Source: Sipunculus nudus | Taxonomy: Eukaryota > Annelida > Sipuncula > Golfingiida > Sipunculidae | Direction: 5' to 3' | Length of the DNA stretch: 64,000 nucleotides | Assembly: GCA_026874595.1 (NCBI GenBank) | Contig: CM049308.1 | Location: forward strand, 41,898,527 to 41,962,526 | Part shown: in pieces, positions 35,614-48,663 of the stretch | How the letters are laid out: each line of letters opens with the position of its first letter | Position numbering within the stretch: the first letter of the stretch is position 1 | The notes under the pieces: model-generated | What the model saw: the letters and a program-made list of their open reading frames with translations, nothing else | What the model was told of the DNA's origin: nothing | The model's database searches: none | Program-made: the position numbers and the translations under genes

Positions 35614-35967
35614 CATATATACCTTTCAGCGTCTGTGAGTGACATATTCAACTATATATATATATATATATAATATATATATATATGATTATAATATATA
35701 TATATATATACTTAATTATATTTAAAATAATTATAATATTATAATAGAAAATAAGTTATTTTGTGAGTTCTAAGCAGGTTTAGATATAACATGTTTTAGT
35801 TAATGGATTCAAAGTTTCCTATTTATTAATATATTTCATTTGCAATATTATAATATTATTCTCTGAAAGTGGGGGGGGGGGGGGTGATTACATTGGGCAT
35901 CCCCCCTTGCCAAAAAGTGGGGGGTATATATACCCCCATCCCCCCCCCCCCTATATTGACGCCCCTG
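35505..35967. mobile_element. Complete hAT-type MITE with 8-bp target duplication
   Basis: It begins CAGTGGCGTCAAT and ends ATTGACGCCCCTG, inverted termini of 13 bp with one mismatch. CTTATTTA flanks both sides exactly (35497-35504 and 35968-35975), the 8-bp duplication expected for hAT. It is 463 bp and non-coding, with a long (TA)n run, G-runs and C-runs inside. The element at 11408-11760 is a partial relative in the opposite orientation. Confidence 0.88.
35541..35606. repeat. (TA)n microsatellite
   Basis: A long TA run inside the hAT-type MITE; shorter TA runs follow at about 35655-35710. Confidence 0.95.
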
Positions 35968-35975
35968 CTTATTTA

Positions 35976-36955
35976 CCTCGTTCTTTTGCCAGCCTCGCTC
36001 TCTGCCATCCGCCAGGTGTTTTTTTTTTACCCAAATGTTCAACATTCCCTTGATCATACGCCAACTTCCTGATTCCAACTAAGTCGGTAATATTTCGACA
36101 AGCCGGGATGTTATCGCTTGGGCTTAGCTGACCTGGTCCCGTCTATGTTTACAACACTCACGCCTCACTGCTTATGGATCAAGTACCCGGTGCCACTGAT
36201 TAATTGATGAGTTAACACCCTTGGGTTATTTGGGGACAGCTGTCATCAGCCGAGTGACCGGTGTTGATTTCACACCTAGAGTTCTTTGGATAAGTGTCAT
36301 TTAATGAGGCAACCCAGATGAGTAGTTTGGGGTATGAGGTCAAGCGGCGTATACATATCGTGTACAGACAACAGCGAACCTAGGGGGATGTCCTTAGTGA
36401 TGCAGTTCGCTGGACGAAGCGCGCCTGGGATTCCATCAGCAGCGCCATCATCGACCATTGTTGGAAACACACAGGATTTATACCCAGGGGTGACCAGCCA
36501 AATGAAAAAGATCGGCACGGCGGTCCAGAACAAACAGTATCCTTCCGCTTCTACAACGAGTGACAGATTGCCTCAGGATTGACCACAGTGCACGCATGTC
36601 TCATCAGGAATTCGTCAATGCCGATCAGAATGTAGGAACACCACACTCTTTTTATAGCCAATGGCTTTCGTGCTCTCTCCTTGCGCTTCGGTTCCCTCCG
36701 CTGAGAGATGGAATGGATACATACGCCGCATCATAACATGCAGTTAACTCTTTCGGCGATCAAGATATCGTGGAAACAGTGACAGACTACGATGATACAG
36801 ACTGTCCGACATTTGAATCTAAGGAAATAGTTCCCCCACTTCTGCACACATCCGCCAAAGTCCGTCAGACCATGGAGACCGACTTATGATATTTCGAGAG
36901 CTCCAACTACAGCGAACAGTCCGATTTGTCTTTTACAGAATGGACCAAAGCCTGA
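35976..36955. other. Intergenic; possible decayed gene or promoter fragment
   Basis: This block has a more balanced base composition than its surroundings. On the reverse strand GCCATTGGCTATAAAAAG (about 36648-36664) combines a CCAAT-like and a TATA-like element. It is followed by a frame with a hydrophobic run (FWTAVPIFFIWLV), but that frame has no upstream ATG. On the plus strand 36742-36888 is open and acidic (DIVETVTDYDDTDCP). No family was recognised on either strand. It may be a remnant of a gene or of a retroelement. Confidence 0.25.
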
Positions 36956-37960
36956 ATAACAGCTCTTCGGTCACAAGCTGGCAAACAATGCTCCATTACG
37001 GATTTCTTTGTATAAAACTATATCGGATTTAGCTTCTGCTAATTGCATTGACTTAGATCTTATAGGGGAAAAGCTTATACCATAATACTTTAAAAATCTT
37101 CTCCGTAACTGTTCAGCCAAATTGTTCAATAGTTCACAAAGATGATCCCAGGAACAATCACTCAAGTTTGTTCAAAATGCTGAACTTAGTCATTTGGCCA
37201 AAAAAGCATACAAAAATTACAATCTCAGAAAGAGCTGGAGCTAGCATCACCAAATTATAGGCAAATGTTTGTCACATGAGTCATATTTGAAATTCAGGTA
37301 TTGGTGGCTCCACCTGCATCGACCGTTTTTGTACAGGGGTCATCTGTCATCAGTACATTAACCCCTAATTTCTGGCATCCCCAAATTATATGCAAATATC
37401 AGTCGCATGTCAATTGTTGTGGGATTGATCTTTTATAGGCGCAACTTGCATTGACTAACATTTTACACGGGTAAAAGTTTGAAAACCTTTAAAAATCTTC
37501 TCCAAAATCGATCAGCCAAATTGTTTAATATTTCACAGAAATGATCCCAGAGATGAGCTCTCTCAAGTTTGTTCAAATCGTTTGGGTTCGATTTATTAAG
37601 GCAGAGTTGTAGTGATTTGAACTAGCATCACCAAGTTTTGTTCGTATGTTGGTCACATGACTCAAATTTGAAATTGAGGTTTTTGCGGCGCCACCTACTT
37701 CGACCTGTTTTTACGGGCAAAAACTTTGTAATTTAAGCCGCTTTCAGCTTCAGATGTTTTATGATAAAACTGTCAAGCCGAATGGTTTAATTTTTCACAA
37801 GAGTTATCCTAGTGTAGGGTTCGTTCAAATGTATAAAAATACGTTGGGTTCATTGATTATTGGTAGAGTCATAGAAAGCCGGTTGGTCTTGTTGCCATTA
37901 GTAAGCCCATTTCAAACTGAGGGCTGCAATAGCCTTCTTCTGCAAATCTGATGTTTCAGT
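36956..37960 (+). repeat. Family B dispersed repeat, two to three tandem units
   Basis: The order AAAATCTTCTCC, TCAGCCAAATTGTT, TTCACA.A.ATGATCCCAG, CTCTCAAGTTTGTTCAAA, AGCTAGCATCACCAA, GTCACATGA, GGCGCCACCTAC.TCGACC repeats from about 37087, 37494 and 37753. The spacing is irregular because the units are truncated. The core GGCGCCACCTAC is shared with minisatellite family C. A reverse-orientation unit lies at 3190-3560. Confidence 0.65.
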
Positions 37961-38459
37961 TTTTGTAACATTTTACAAAAAATATTTTAAGATGGTAAGT
38001 TTACTTAAATAAATTTTGGCAGAATAATTGGACCTTTAACAAAGAAAGATTAGTGAGATACTTTGGTAAACAAATCTAGTAGAATTACTGTATTAACAAA
38101 CTGAGCATCATAAGCAACATAAATGATTAGTGTCCATATCAAGCTTGTGTAAAAGATAAATTCATGAATAAAATATATTTGTATACTTATTTTGCTTTCA
38201 AAACGCCACTGTTATTTTTCTAAACATTTTGATAAAAAAAAGTATGAATAATCAGCTTGAAAAAAAACACTGCAGCCAAAGTTTTCAGTAGGTATAAACA
38301 GAATTGGCAACATGCAAAAAATTTGTCTGTTTTCAACTGTATCAGATTTTTCAACAGGTCAAGAGTTCGCTCAGTGCAGTAGCTGCAGCTAACAAATAGC
38401 TTCGCTTTACTTGGGGCAACTGCCTGCCTCAGCTGAGCTTGTTCAACCCATTGCATCTG

Positions 38460-38900
38460 ACTCAAGAGAAGTTGGATGTATCGGCCTGAAATATTGACCT
38501 GTCAATGCATCAGTGATGAACTTGTACTCAAAAATGTCGCCACCTACAATGATTTTTGCTCAGTGCATGTCCCTGCTTATTTCTCAGGGGAGATTAGATA
38601 TATCAGCCTGAAACGGTGCATATTTATACACAACGAATAGCTTCGTCGTATACAAGACTCGCGGTGCCTCATACAATAATTTTTGCACAGTGTATGTCCC
38701 TGCTTATTTCTCAGAAGTGATTTAACATATCAGCCTGAAATTACGCATGTCATACATCTCGGATATACAAATGGCGCCATTTATTACTGTTTTTAGGTTT
38801 CATGCGTCTGTGCACATAGCTCGAGAGTGGTTACATCTACGTTGGCATTCTCGTACACAAGACTGAAAAGTAATGGTTTAGCATGGAAGCATTATACCTG
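38460..38900 (+). repeat. Minisatellite family C, array 2 (about three units)
   Basis: Units of about 130-140 bp: TATCGGCCTGAAAT, GTCGTATACAAGACT, GCCACCTACAATGATTTTTG, GTGCATGTCCCTGCTTATTTC, TCAG. Same family as arrays 1, 3 and 4. Confidence 0.7.
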
Positions 38901-40200
38901 ATGTATATCCCCTTGTACAGCTAGGTTCGCATCAGGCCTGTAGGCCTTGTTATTATGAAAAATTCGTTTTGCGGAAATAATAAAAAGAAGCAATTAATAC
39001 TTCATTTATTTTGATATGCGAGAATAAGTAAAAACTAAATCTCTGATTAAATCTCTCGAATAAATAAAAATATTGTGATGTAATGACGAAAAATCTAATT
39101 ATATTGTGAAATTGTAATGAAATAAAGGGCATTCGTTATACTGCACAACGTATGCCTCTGTCATTAGCAATATATATAACATTAAAAGCGATAACTCGTT
39201 ACGTTGAGAATTGGGAAAGGGTAGTTTTGCCATTTTTCGTTCCATTTAGGAAAAAATTTTCGACCTAAAGTTTTTTTTTTCTTTAAAAAAAAAAAAACAC
39301 CTATAGAATCGTCTCGTTGAGATGTATGTTGTGAGAGGATTATAGAGAAAAAGTATGTCTCCTTTACTGTACTGTACTTTATGTACTTTACTGTATTTTT
39401 TTTTAATTATTGGCCTGACCAGCTCATGACATATGTCAGCTTCAGATAAAGTATATACAGAAAAATACGTAAATAAATATAAAAATATATTATTTGACAC
39501 TGAAGCCTATTCCTAAGTTTACAAATGTGTGAACAAAAAAAAAACATTTTTTGCAAGAATCATCCGTATTTGCAAAATCATTAAGTAATTGTTATTTTTT
39601 AATTTATTACTACTTAAAATTTCATTTACTCTTTTGATTGCATAATGCCCTTTGCAAACCACTGGAAGGGAAAAAAAGCTGCCTCAACCCAGTTGTAAGA
39701 CATGAAACTTGTTTCCAAATTACCATGCAGCAAGTGACTGAAAGAATCCATCTGGCTTCTCCCTTCAATAATAAGCTAGATACCAGAAATTATACACTGT
39801 AAAAATATTAAGTTTACTCCACAAGACGAAGGGTTTGAATTCTACAACATGAAGTCAATATCTATATCTATATCTAATACTTATAAAAGGAATTCGGTTC
39901 ACTATAACCGCGCTGTGTACAATATTGTGCCATACATCATTTTAAAGGTTATTATCCCCGCAGTGACATAGGCGATATGAAAATAAATAATTTTTAATAT
40001 ACATATAATTTTTAGTGAATTTTCCGGTTTTTTTTACCGAGCACAGCCGAACTGCCTTCGGCAATCACCGGAATGCGTGCTTCGTGGTCACTTAACCTCT
40101 AACACTGAGGACTATTATTCATATGAATAACGTTTGCTTTCAATGAGGGATTTGACCCACGTGCGTGGTCAGTTAAAGAGAAAAACACATGTTTCTTGCT
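38901..40200. other. AT-rich intergenic DNA upstream of the LINE
   Basis: No gene was recognised. At about 40048 a small hairpin (GCCGAACTGCCTTCGGC) and the following sequence may belong to the LINE 5' UTR; the exact 5' end of the LINE could not be fixed because no target duplication was found. Confidence 0.3.
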
Positions 40201-40233
40201 TTATGAAATGGAGAGTTCAACCAAGGAGGATTA

Positions 40234-42180
40234 ATGACAAAACCTAATTCAAGGTCCCAATTTCAGGAACAGGGCTGGGGTGGTGTCGGGGGTTTCTGGC
40301 CTCAAAATTTGTCTGATACGATGAAAAAAATTGCCGCGGTTGAAAATGAATACGGACCCTATGCATGGAGTCCCGTTGGGTCCGCTTCTGCTACTTACGA
40401 GGTATGCATATTTCTGTTTCTTTCTTCAGGAACAGTTTCCTTGCAACGAACATTTAATTAGTCTTTCATGTGTTCCTCACATCAACCTATAATCTTTGTA
40501 CGTCCACCGATAGAATCCAGTCAAATATCATCGAAAACCTGAATGCCCCCGCGTACCTTGAGTGCAGTGGTGGAACTAGTTATGAGCCCGTGTCTGTCAT
40601 GTCATACATTAAAGAAATGTCTAATTTGCCAAAAGAAGTCTTTATAACAGCTGTTATTGAAAATACGGGTAACAGTAGTGAGGGTATTGAATCGCTTCGT
40701 TCCGCCTTGTTTGAAAAATCCCGTGCCCTGGATAATTTCCCCGGTGGATCGCTTATTAAACGCATGCCCCCAAGATCGACATCTGGCGAAAGCCTTGAGG
40801 TGAAACTGGCCAAAGATTGTTTCCTGTTGATTTCTTATATTAACGGAGGCCCTGTTGATGACATCAATTATCTGTTGAGTGCTAGGCAAGTGAAAGAGGC
40901 AAATCATTCCTCTAAGTTTGATCATGATGTGAATGTTCTGAGACCACGATCGGCGTCAATCAGTGAGGTAGGGGAGTTCCATAGCAATTTGTTTTGTTTA
41001 AAAACTCCATCGTCAGTTGGTGCTGTTACAACCTTAGTGAATGGCATGGACATAGTGAATGGGACCAAATCGAGATCAACTCCCAATATAGCGTGTTTAA
41101 ATGTTGATGAATTCTCCCATACCAGCCATGCGAACTATAATCACTCCAACATTCCAGATCATAGTGATAAGAACTCTGTTGATGAGAGCACTCATGAACC
41201 TGTGCGCACAGAGAGTAACATGTCTGGTTGTTTCAGTACCGTCCCGAATATCTCCTAATTATCGTCCGCTACCCATATACAAGCAAATACTGGGTCTCTT
41301 ACGGCCTGTGATATGGTAGCAATGTTCAAACTCTCTCTGGATCAGATCAGAGATCGACAAAACGAAATGGAACATAATTATACAAGCAGCCAGGAACGTG
41401 TGTCTAAAGAACTTGAATCATTGAAAACAGACATGAACTTGCAACATGGTGAAATAGCAAAAATTAAGCAGTCCGAGGCTGCACTGTCTGTTGAATTCAG
41501 TGACATGAAACTGAGACAGGACAGTATAGAGCGCAGCTTGAACATTCTCATGAAAGATGTAGATAAACTTTCAAGAGCAATCGTTAATCTTCGCGGTTCT
41601 AACGGTGTTTTTGATGAAAAGTTTTCACGCGTTGATAGTGAAATGGGAAACGTCCGCAAGACTGTGAAAGACGTAGAATGTGACTGTAAACCGTTGTCTT
41701 ATAAATTGTCTTGTATGTCCCAGTCAATGACCTATCTTCGTAGTCAGGTAATCCAGGTCGGATCCAACATGATTCCAGATCGTCAGGTTACTTTTGCCGA
41801 AGCGCTTCAGGGTGCTTCTTCCGAGACTCAAGAACGTTCAGATGTGTCAGAGGACCAGCCCTGCTTCTGCGGGTCACAATGACAAGCAAAGTTTCGCAAA
41901 TGACCGTTGCTACAACGACGCAGGGAGCCAGTCTAATGCGATTGATCGTGTTATGTCCCCTGCAAATGAACATGATATCGGTTGTTCGATACCTACGAGG
42001 GTATCAAACTCGAGGGAAAAACTTAACAAATTTTTCATTGGCAATATTAGGAGTGATGTTCACCAAAATTCAGTGGAAGAATACTTGTACTCTGCGGGAG
42101 TAAATTTCGTCGAGCTAAAATTGCTACCAACGAAATCTAGAGGATCGAGGGGGGCTTTCTATCAGTGAAAGAATCGAGTA
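40234..42180 (+). pseudogene. LINE ORF1 (coiled coil plus RRM-like domain), broken
   Basis: Pieces in different frames follow one another: 40234-40461, 40470-41258, about 41260-41880 and about 41860-42168. The first begins MTKPNSRSQFQEQGWGG. The middle piece (from about 41313) has a heptad-like coiled coil (SLDQIRDRQNEMEHN and onward). The last has KLNKFFIGNIRSDV, an RRM-like beginning, and after a further break (to about 42240) VLSTDFLPPGVYIRRWW, a phrase typical of such ORF1 proteins. The family role would be nucleic-acid binding in the retrotransposon RNP. At least three frameshifts are needed to join the pieces, so it is not a working gene. Confidence 0.7.
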
Positions 42181-42319
42181 AAGACTTAGTTTTGAGCACA
42201 GACTTTTTGCCACCTGGTGTTTACATAAGACGGTGGTGGCCAAAGGGTGAAGGGCGGGGTCGCAATACTAGAGTATATTACTCTAACAATATCTGGATAT
42301 AGTAACCTCTCATTTCCAC

Positions 42320-45300
42320 ATGTTGCGTTTAGCGTGTTTCAACGCACGTGGCGTGATGCCTAGTGCCGTATATATTAGTACTTTACTAAACAAACATAAA
42401 ATATACATTCTAGGGATCAGTGAACATTTGCTTTTCGAAGACAATCTGTCGTTTTTAGACACCATAGATCCCGCTTATAAAGCTCATGGCGTTTCAGTCT
42501 CTTCCTTAGACCCATACAGTTCATTTAGGAGGGGTAAAGGTGAGGTCTGCTTCATTTTTAAAAGGTCCGTTGCTGCTCATATACAGCCTATAAATCGCAA
42601 TTTTGGTGATAGAATCTTAGGAATTGTCTTGAAAATGTTAAATTGTCAATTAATCCATATTTTTTGTGTTTATATGCCTAGCTCAAATCATAATTATGAG
42701 GAGTTCAACAAATGGTCGGATCATTTATCTGATATTTATAATGAATATAGTATGAAAGGAACGGTGATCTTTATGGGTGATTTTAATTGTGAAATTGCAA
42801 ATATGTCTTTGAACCTTCAAAATACTGAACGAGTTAGGCGGCTTGGGTGGATATTAAGTGAATGTGGCCTGGTTTCTTGTGCTCAAAGTGCAAATTTCAC
42901 TGGTCCTGGGTACACATGTATTCCATCTAACCCATTGTCCTCGTGTTCTTTAATAGACCATATTGTTGTGGAAACCAATATGTTGGGTAAGGTGAAACAA
43001 TGTAGAATAATTGACGACCATGAATTAAATGTCTCTGACCACCTACCGGTTTTGGTAGAACTGGACCTTAAACAACGTCTGTCATCACAAACTGCTGTAA
43101 GAGTTCCACAATTAAACTGGAAAAGATTATCGCCATCTTTAATTAGGAGCAGTTACACTCAGCCTTTGTCTATGAAACTGTCATTAATGACGAAACCGCC
43201 TGTGTGGGCTTGTGACATTGTTACGTTAAACCTTTATCATTTGAAATTAGTATCTACTATGCATGATGTTGGCAATGCTGGTGTACCAAAACGAGTTTTC
43301 AGCCCTTATTTAAAACCACACTGGAAAACCAAGTGTAAAATATTCCATGATTTGATGAGAGAAAAACGTAGAATCTGGATAAATGATGGTAGGCCTAGGG
43401 GTAAGAACTTTAGCAGTTATGTTCAGTATAAATCGGCAAAACGGTTATTTCGGCTTAAGTTGAGAAATATTTCTGAGGAAACTGAGAGAGAGTTTTTTGA
43501 TGAAATTGACTCTTCCGCTGAGGTTGATATTAATAAATTTTGGTACTTAATAAGGAGGAAGAGAAAAGGGAGTTGCACAAGTATTAATGAGATGGAATTT
43601 GAAAAAGGTATAATCCTTTGTGAACCGAAAGAGATTACAGAAGGGTGGTTTGGTTATTTTCATAATTTATACAGTCCAAAAGATGAGCCTCGTTTTGATA
43701 ATGCACATAAAACTTATGTGGAACATTCTCTTAAGTGTTTCCTAGAAGAGTCGCAGAGGATACACAATGAAACACTTGATTGTTACTTTAGATAATCCGA
43801 GTTAAGACAGTGTATCAAATAACTGAAAACTGGGAAAGCTGCCGGTATTGACAACCTGAGTAATGAACACTTAAAATATGGTGATGAGGTCTTGGTTGAT
43901 CACTTGACCCATTTGTGTAATCTAATCATTCATCTTGAATATGTCCCCAAGAGTATGAAAACGGGTCTTATCGTAACAATTCCTAAGGTGCCAAATATAA
44001 ACAGTAAAGACCCCGACAAATTTAGAGGAATCACGCTACTTAATGTTATTTATAAATTACTGGAAAAAGTCATATTAAACAGGCTGGTAAACTTCTCTGC
44101 ACAGCAGAATATTAATTTCCCTGATGAATTGCAGTGTGCCTATCAGTCAGGGTTATCAGCGACACATGCAGCTTTTATTTTACAATAATGTGTCCTCCAT
44201 AATACAGAATTAGGTTCTAAATTCTATTCTTGTTTTTTAGATAGTAAAAAAAGCCTTCGACACCGTATGGCATGATGGTTTATTTTTTAAATTATATTCC
44301 TTCGGTGTCAGAGGGAGGTTGTGGAGACTCTTAAGTAATTGCATTTCTGATGTGAAAAGCGCGGTTCGCCATGATGGTCATTTAGGTAACCTTTTTGGCA
44401 TTGGTCAGTCCGCACGCCAGGGAGGAGTCCTTTCCCCTTGGCTCTTTCTGCTATATATTAACGATCTATTGGTCAAACTTAGGGCCAGTAGACTAGGGGC
44501 TCATGTGGGTCAGATTTATACTGGCTCGCCGGTACAGGCAGATGACTTTTCGTTATTGGCAATTTGGCATTGCAACCAGTTTTCTTGCAGTCAATGCTAA
44601 ATATTTGTTACCGTTACAGCCAGGCCTGGCGGTTCACTTTCAATCCTGCAAAATCAAAAATATTAGTTTTGGGGGAGAATCAACAGCAAATAAAAAATAT
44701 GAGGGTAAGAGAGCCTGGTTTCTGGGAAATTAATTAATTTCTGAAACGCGGTCGCATAAGCACTTAGGAATTTTCTATAAACCAGATTTAACAAATTGTG
44801 ACTGTGTTTCTAGTGCCTGTCAGAAAGCTAGAGGGTCATTTTTATCGTTGGTAGGGATTGGAGTTCGCCCAAAAGGATTAAATCCCTTGACCGCAATGAG
44901 CGTGTATAAAGGTGTAGTTGTACCGAGAATGCTCAATGGTGCGGAACTATGGAACAGTCTCAGACCTAATGATATAGAGATACTAGAGAGAGCTCATAGA
45001 TTCTGTGTGAAACTTTCACAAAACCTCGGTTCTAGAGTACGATCGGATATGGCATTAGCCTATTTTGCAATGCCTAGGATTAAAGTTTTCATTGATAAAA
45101 TAAAACTGCAGTTTTTGCATAGGTTTTGCCTGCTCGGTAGCAGTAAATGCGCAAATCAGGTGTTTTCATATAGGTTAATTTGGTTTCTGCTGCGAGGTTC
45201 AAGTCTTAATAAAGGTTTTATTCATGATATATATGGTCTACTTCGACATTATAATCTTTAAGAGTATCTTGAGAGGTTTATTCTTGTAGATAACGTGCTT

Positions 45301-45876
45301 AGTAAAACCGAATGGACCCGAATTGTAATAGATGCAATTATTAAGAAAGAAACTGAACTCTACACCTTACGCGTGTCGGGTGATAATGACTTTTTGTACT
45401 TTAAACAGGTGCATTATGAGTGGTACAGACCCTCTGTGCTGTGGTAGGCTGCAAAAGCATTTTCTGGCTCAGTCTCGAAATTTTCCTGGCTGGTAAAGAT
45501 TCTAGCAGCCAGCCAACAACTGTCACAAACATCTATTTTGTGTCATATGTGTGGACTATTAATCGAAAACTGTATTATTCATGTTTTATTGCACTGTGAC
45601 GGTGTAACTTCAGAGAGAAATATATTTTGGGACAGTCTGTGCAATGCATTGCCGGTAGAATGGAGCCGTTACTTATATAACCTTGATGATGAAGAATTTT
45701 TCCTGTCTTTACTCGGTAAAGATTTAGATATTGATGACCCTGACTCTTACTGGGAACATCATTTCATGTTTTTATACCATGCAGCGAATTTTACTTGGAG
45801 GCTTTGGCCTTATATAATATCTGTTTTTGACAACTCAAATTCACTTATGCGGAACTTACTATTATCATATGAGTAA
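42320..45876 (+). pseudogene. LINE ORF2 (endonuclease-reverse transcriptase), broken
   Basis: The ATG at 42320 opens a 491-codon frame with an intact endonuclease: FNARGV near the start, GISEHL, GDFNCEI (42776) and SDHLPVL (43033). A TAA at 43793 interrupts the linker. RT motifs follow in pieces: FRGITLLNVIYKLLEKVI (about 44022), a motif A region frameshifted at a seven-A run (44246-44252), RQGGVLSPWLFLLYINDL (about 44415) and QADD (44535-44546). A later frame contains the C-terminal C-x2-C-x9-H-x4-C zinc motif (from 45541), with the stop codon closing the frame at 45876. Several stops and frameshifts exist after 43793, so only the endonuclease could still be made. Confidence 0.88.
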
Positions 45877-48356
45877 CAAGAATAGTCATATATAATATCA
45901 GTGACATATTGGGTTGAGGAAATACGGTGGTTAATCAAACACATCATGTAAAAGTGACTCATCTTTGGTTTTTGGTTGAATATTTGTAATTTCTTCTTGT
46001 TATAATTATGGACTAGTTGCATTTTCTTGTACATCTATTTGATTATGTAATATGATATGATGTATGAATATCTTCATTTTATGGAGGAAATAAAGACCAT
46101 CATCATCTCATTCCGGTTCGCAATGTCAACACCATCACTGGCCAGGTCATCAAGGTAAACATACCGGGCTATAAATTTTTTTGCCACGAGGACAGAACCA
46201 CAAAATAAATGTTAAAAATTTTGTAGCGACTGCAGGATCACTCACGCACTGACTCCACCAGATTATGAGTTTATACGGACGGACGGTATGATGTTAAGGA
46301 TTCATGTAATTTAAAAGTAAGTGGCAAAATTAAGATACAAGCAGCTGTACCTAGAAACGTTTTCTGTTCACAGAAGTGTTGTGCCTCTGAGAGGTGCGTG
46401 AGTTATTCTGCAGTCGTGCCAAAATGTTTCTACATATCTTATGGAGACAGTTTCCCACTGAAAACCTATATATTCTGTTAACTTTTAGAATAAAAAAAAT
46501 GAGCCAACATTTCACATCTCAGTTAAATAAATCTCCCTAACCCCGGTAATAAGCCCATAATACCGGGTCTATCAGCCAGTGTGATATATATGAGTTCTAG
46601 CTTTCTTTGAATTAAGAAAATCATTATTGGTAGATCACAGTGACAAATTTTACTAGTATAAACCTTTTATCTGATTAATTCATATTATTGCAGTAATAGG
46701 TTCTGCTTGATATTCTATATTATGCCCCGCTATTTAATACTGCCCTTCATTTTTTCCCTATTTGCCACTTGGTGGCGTGGTACCTTTGTCATGCAAAATA
46801 ACCGGAAACCTCAACTTTAATAATACTGTTTGGGTTGCCCTGCCTCGCCTTGCTTAAGAATCCTCTTGAGAAAAAAAGCAATATTTGATCCTTCGGGGGA
46901 ACTCTTACACAGCACAAAATTTCTAATAATTTCTTATAAACTATTTATTTAGATATAAACTTTATTTTACATGGATTGTACAACTTGTTATAATAACTAA
47001 TACGAGGCACTCTCCATGGCTCGGATGTTGGCGTTCGGTATTTCGGTAAGGGTGGAAGAAACCGGGGGACCCGGAGAACAACCCACTCTCATAGCCAAAC
47101 CGGATACCGAACCCGGGTCGCCAGCGGAAAGGGCCGAGCGTTTTATCAAGATCCAGGCCCATTTAAATTTGTTCATAACACTTTGGTAACATTGCTAACA
47201 GAAAAAATCAATATAACGCCACTGTCTGAGCCCATGAAAGTGTCCTGTATTAGTTATGATAGCCATATTTATAATTCGTACGATTTATGTAACAATGAGT
47301 TCTTTACATCCTTTTGAACTATGTTCAGATTCTTTGAGATTCTGTAACACGTGGCCTGCCGTCTCTACATCCCGACTTTGAGGGCAACCAAGACTTCTCG
47401 TACCATCCTTCCTTGATATATTATACATGAATTACACTACATGATACATGAATTCAAATGAGTTTGAATCTCGTTAGTACCGCTTCCCTGCCTCCGTATA
47501 CAATATTCAGAAGAAAAATTTTCTGTTCCTGACAAGCTATTTTTTTGTGTGTACATGGATAAGAATTTTCATAAATGACAGTCTGTTTTTAGCCTGGGCT
47601 ACCCTCATACCCGTGTGTCAATGCCTGTAAAATGTATGTCGGTCAAGGGGGCGAAAACAAGAGCAACATCTTATATGATATATAGGTCTTTTGTCACTTT
47701 GACATAATTTCTCCGAACTGCGCTCCGGGAACAGTGGAAATTATGCAAACGGTTTTACTTTACTATCATTAACATTTATCGTGATTCGTACAAACTTGGG
47801 ATGTACACATCTTTACTAGGACCACAAAGGTAACTAGAATGAGTTGGACTAAAAAAGAAGAATGCACCGAAATTCGATATAACCTACAACCTGTAACAGA
47901 TGGCAAATTTTCAAACAAAACTCTTTTAAAAATATGATTGCCAAAATGGTGCAGCGGATAACGGACACGAAAGGAGAACTGCCTGGTATTAGATTTGTAA
48001 TGATTCCGAATTGCGAAAGCTCACCTTCCCTCATATATTGGAATCAATATTCATCTGAACCAGGACTGAGATATTCATTTATTTTTTTTTTTCGTTCACA
48101 CGTTTTCAAACTTGTTTAAACCAGTGTTTGGCGTCCCCGATACATAGTGATCTATAATGACAAAGCCTCCTGAATTATCATTTAATTTTCATTTTAAAGG
48201 GGTTTTCCCAGAGCTAATGATCCGCGTGGAAAATGCTTTGTTTTATGAGCTCCTAACGTTACTCAATTAAATTAAGAAGAAATATGCTTCCTTGTTGAGG
48301 TGCAGCTCAATATAAAACGCATTGGTGTTTGTATCCTGTCTTTAATTGGCTTAAAG

Positions 48357-48360
<4 letters not shown>

Positions 48361-48410
<50 letters not shown>
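48361..48410. repeat. (TA)n microsatellite
   Basis: A TA run of about 25 units. Confidence 0.95.
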
Positions 48411-48413
<3 letters not shown>

Positions 48414-48594
48414 AAAAAAAAATATTTTAAAAGCTGTATGTCACTTGTCCAACTTGGCAAAGTCGGGTAAGTGCTTCGAAAAGTTAATGTTGAGCCCTGC
48501 CCCGCCATGACCACCTCCGCTTGCTTCGCCAGTGTCCGTAAATTTAGCCGGCACTCAAATTTGTCCAGCAATATATATACTAGTATATAATTAA

Positions 48595-48628
48595 AGTATG
48601 TATATATATATACATACTTTAATTAAAG

Positions 48629-48663
<35 letters not shown>
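48595..48663. repeat. (TA)n runs joined by inverted ACTTTAATTA phrases
   Basis: AATTAAAGTATGTATATA and TATACATACTTTAATTAAAG alternate with TA runs, forming local inverted repeats with cruciform potential. Confidence 0.85.

Larger units (their letters stand above)
40200..46107 (+). mobile_element. Nearly full-length but inactive APE-type non-LTR retrotransposon
   Basis: A LINE with ORF1 (40234-42180), ORF2 (42320-45876) and a 3' UTR ending GGAAATAAAG followed by a short ATC-repeat tail (ACCATCATCATC). ORF2 has an apurinic-type endonuclease, reverse transcriptase and a C-terminal zinc motif, so transposition would use target-primed reverse transcription. Several frameshifts and stops make this copy non-autonomous. 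The motif C box is QADD, which fits a LINE group common in marine invertebrates; the exact clade (CR1/Jockey-like) needs a phylogeny. The 5' boundary is approximate. Confidence 0.85.

Noticed and set aside
40418-40455. A tiny intron-like stretch (GTATGCATATTTC...TTCTTCAG) in the LINE ORF1 region
   Set aside because: About 30 bases is too short for an animal spliceosomal intron; ORF1 is broken here for other reasons.
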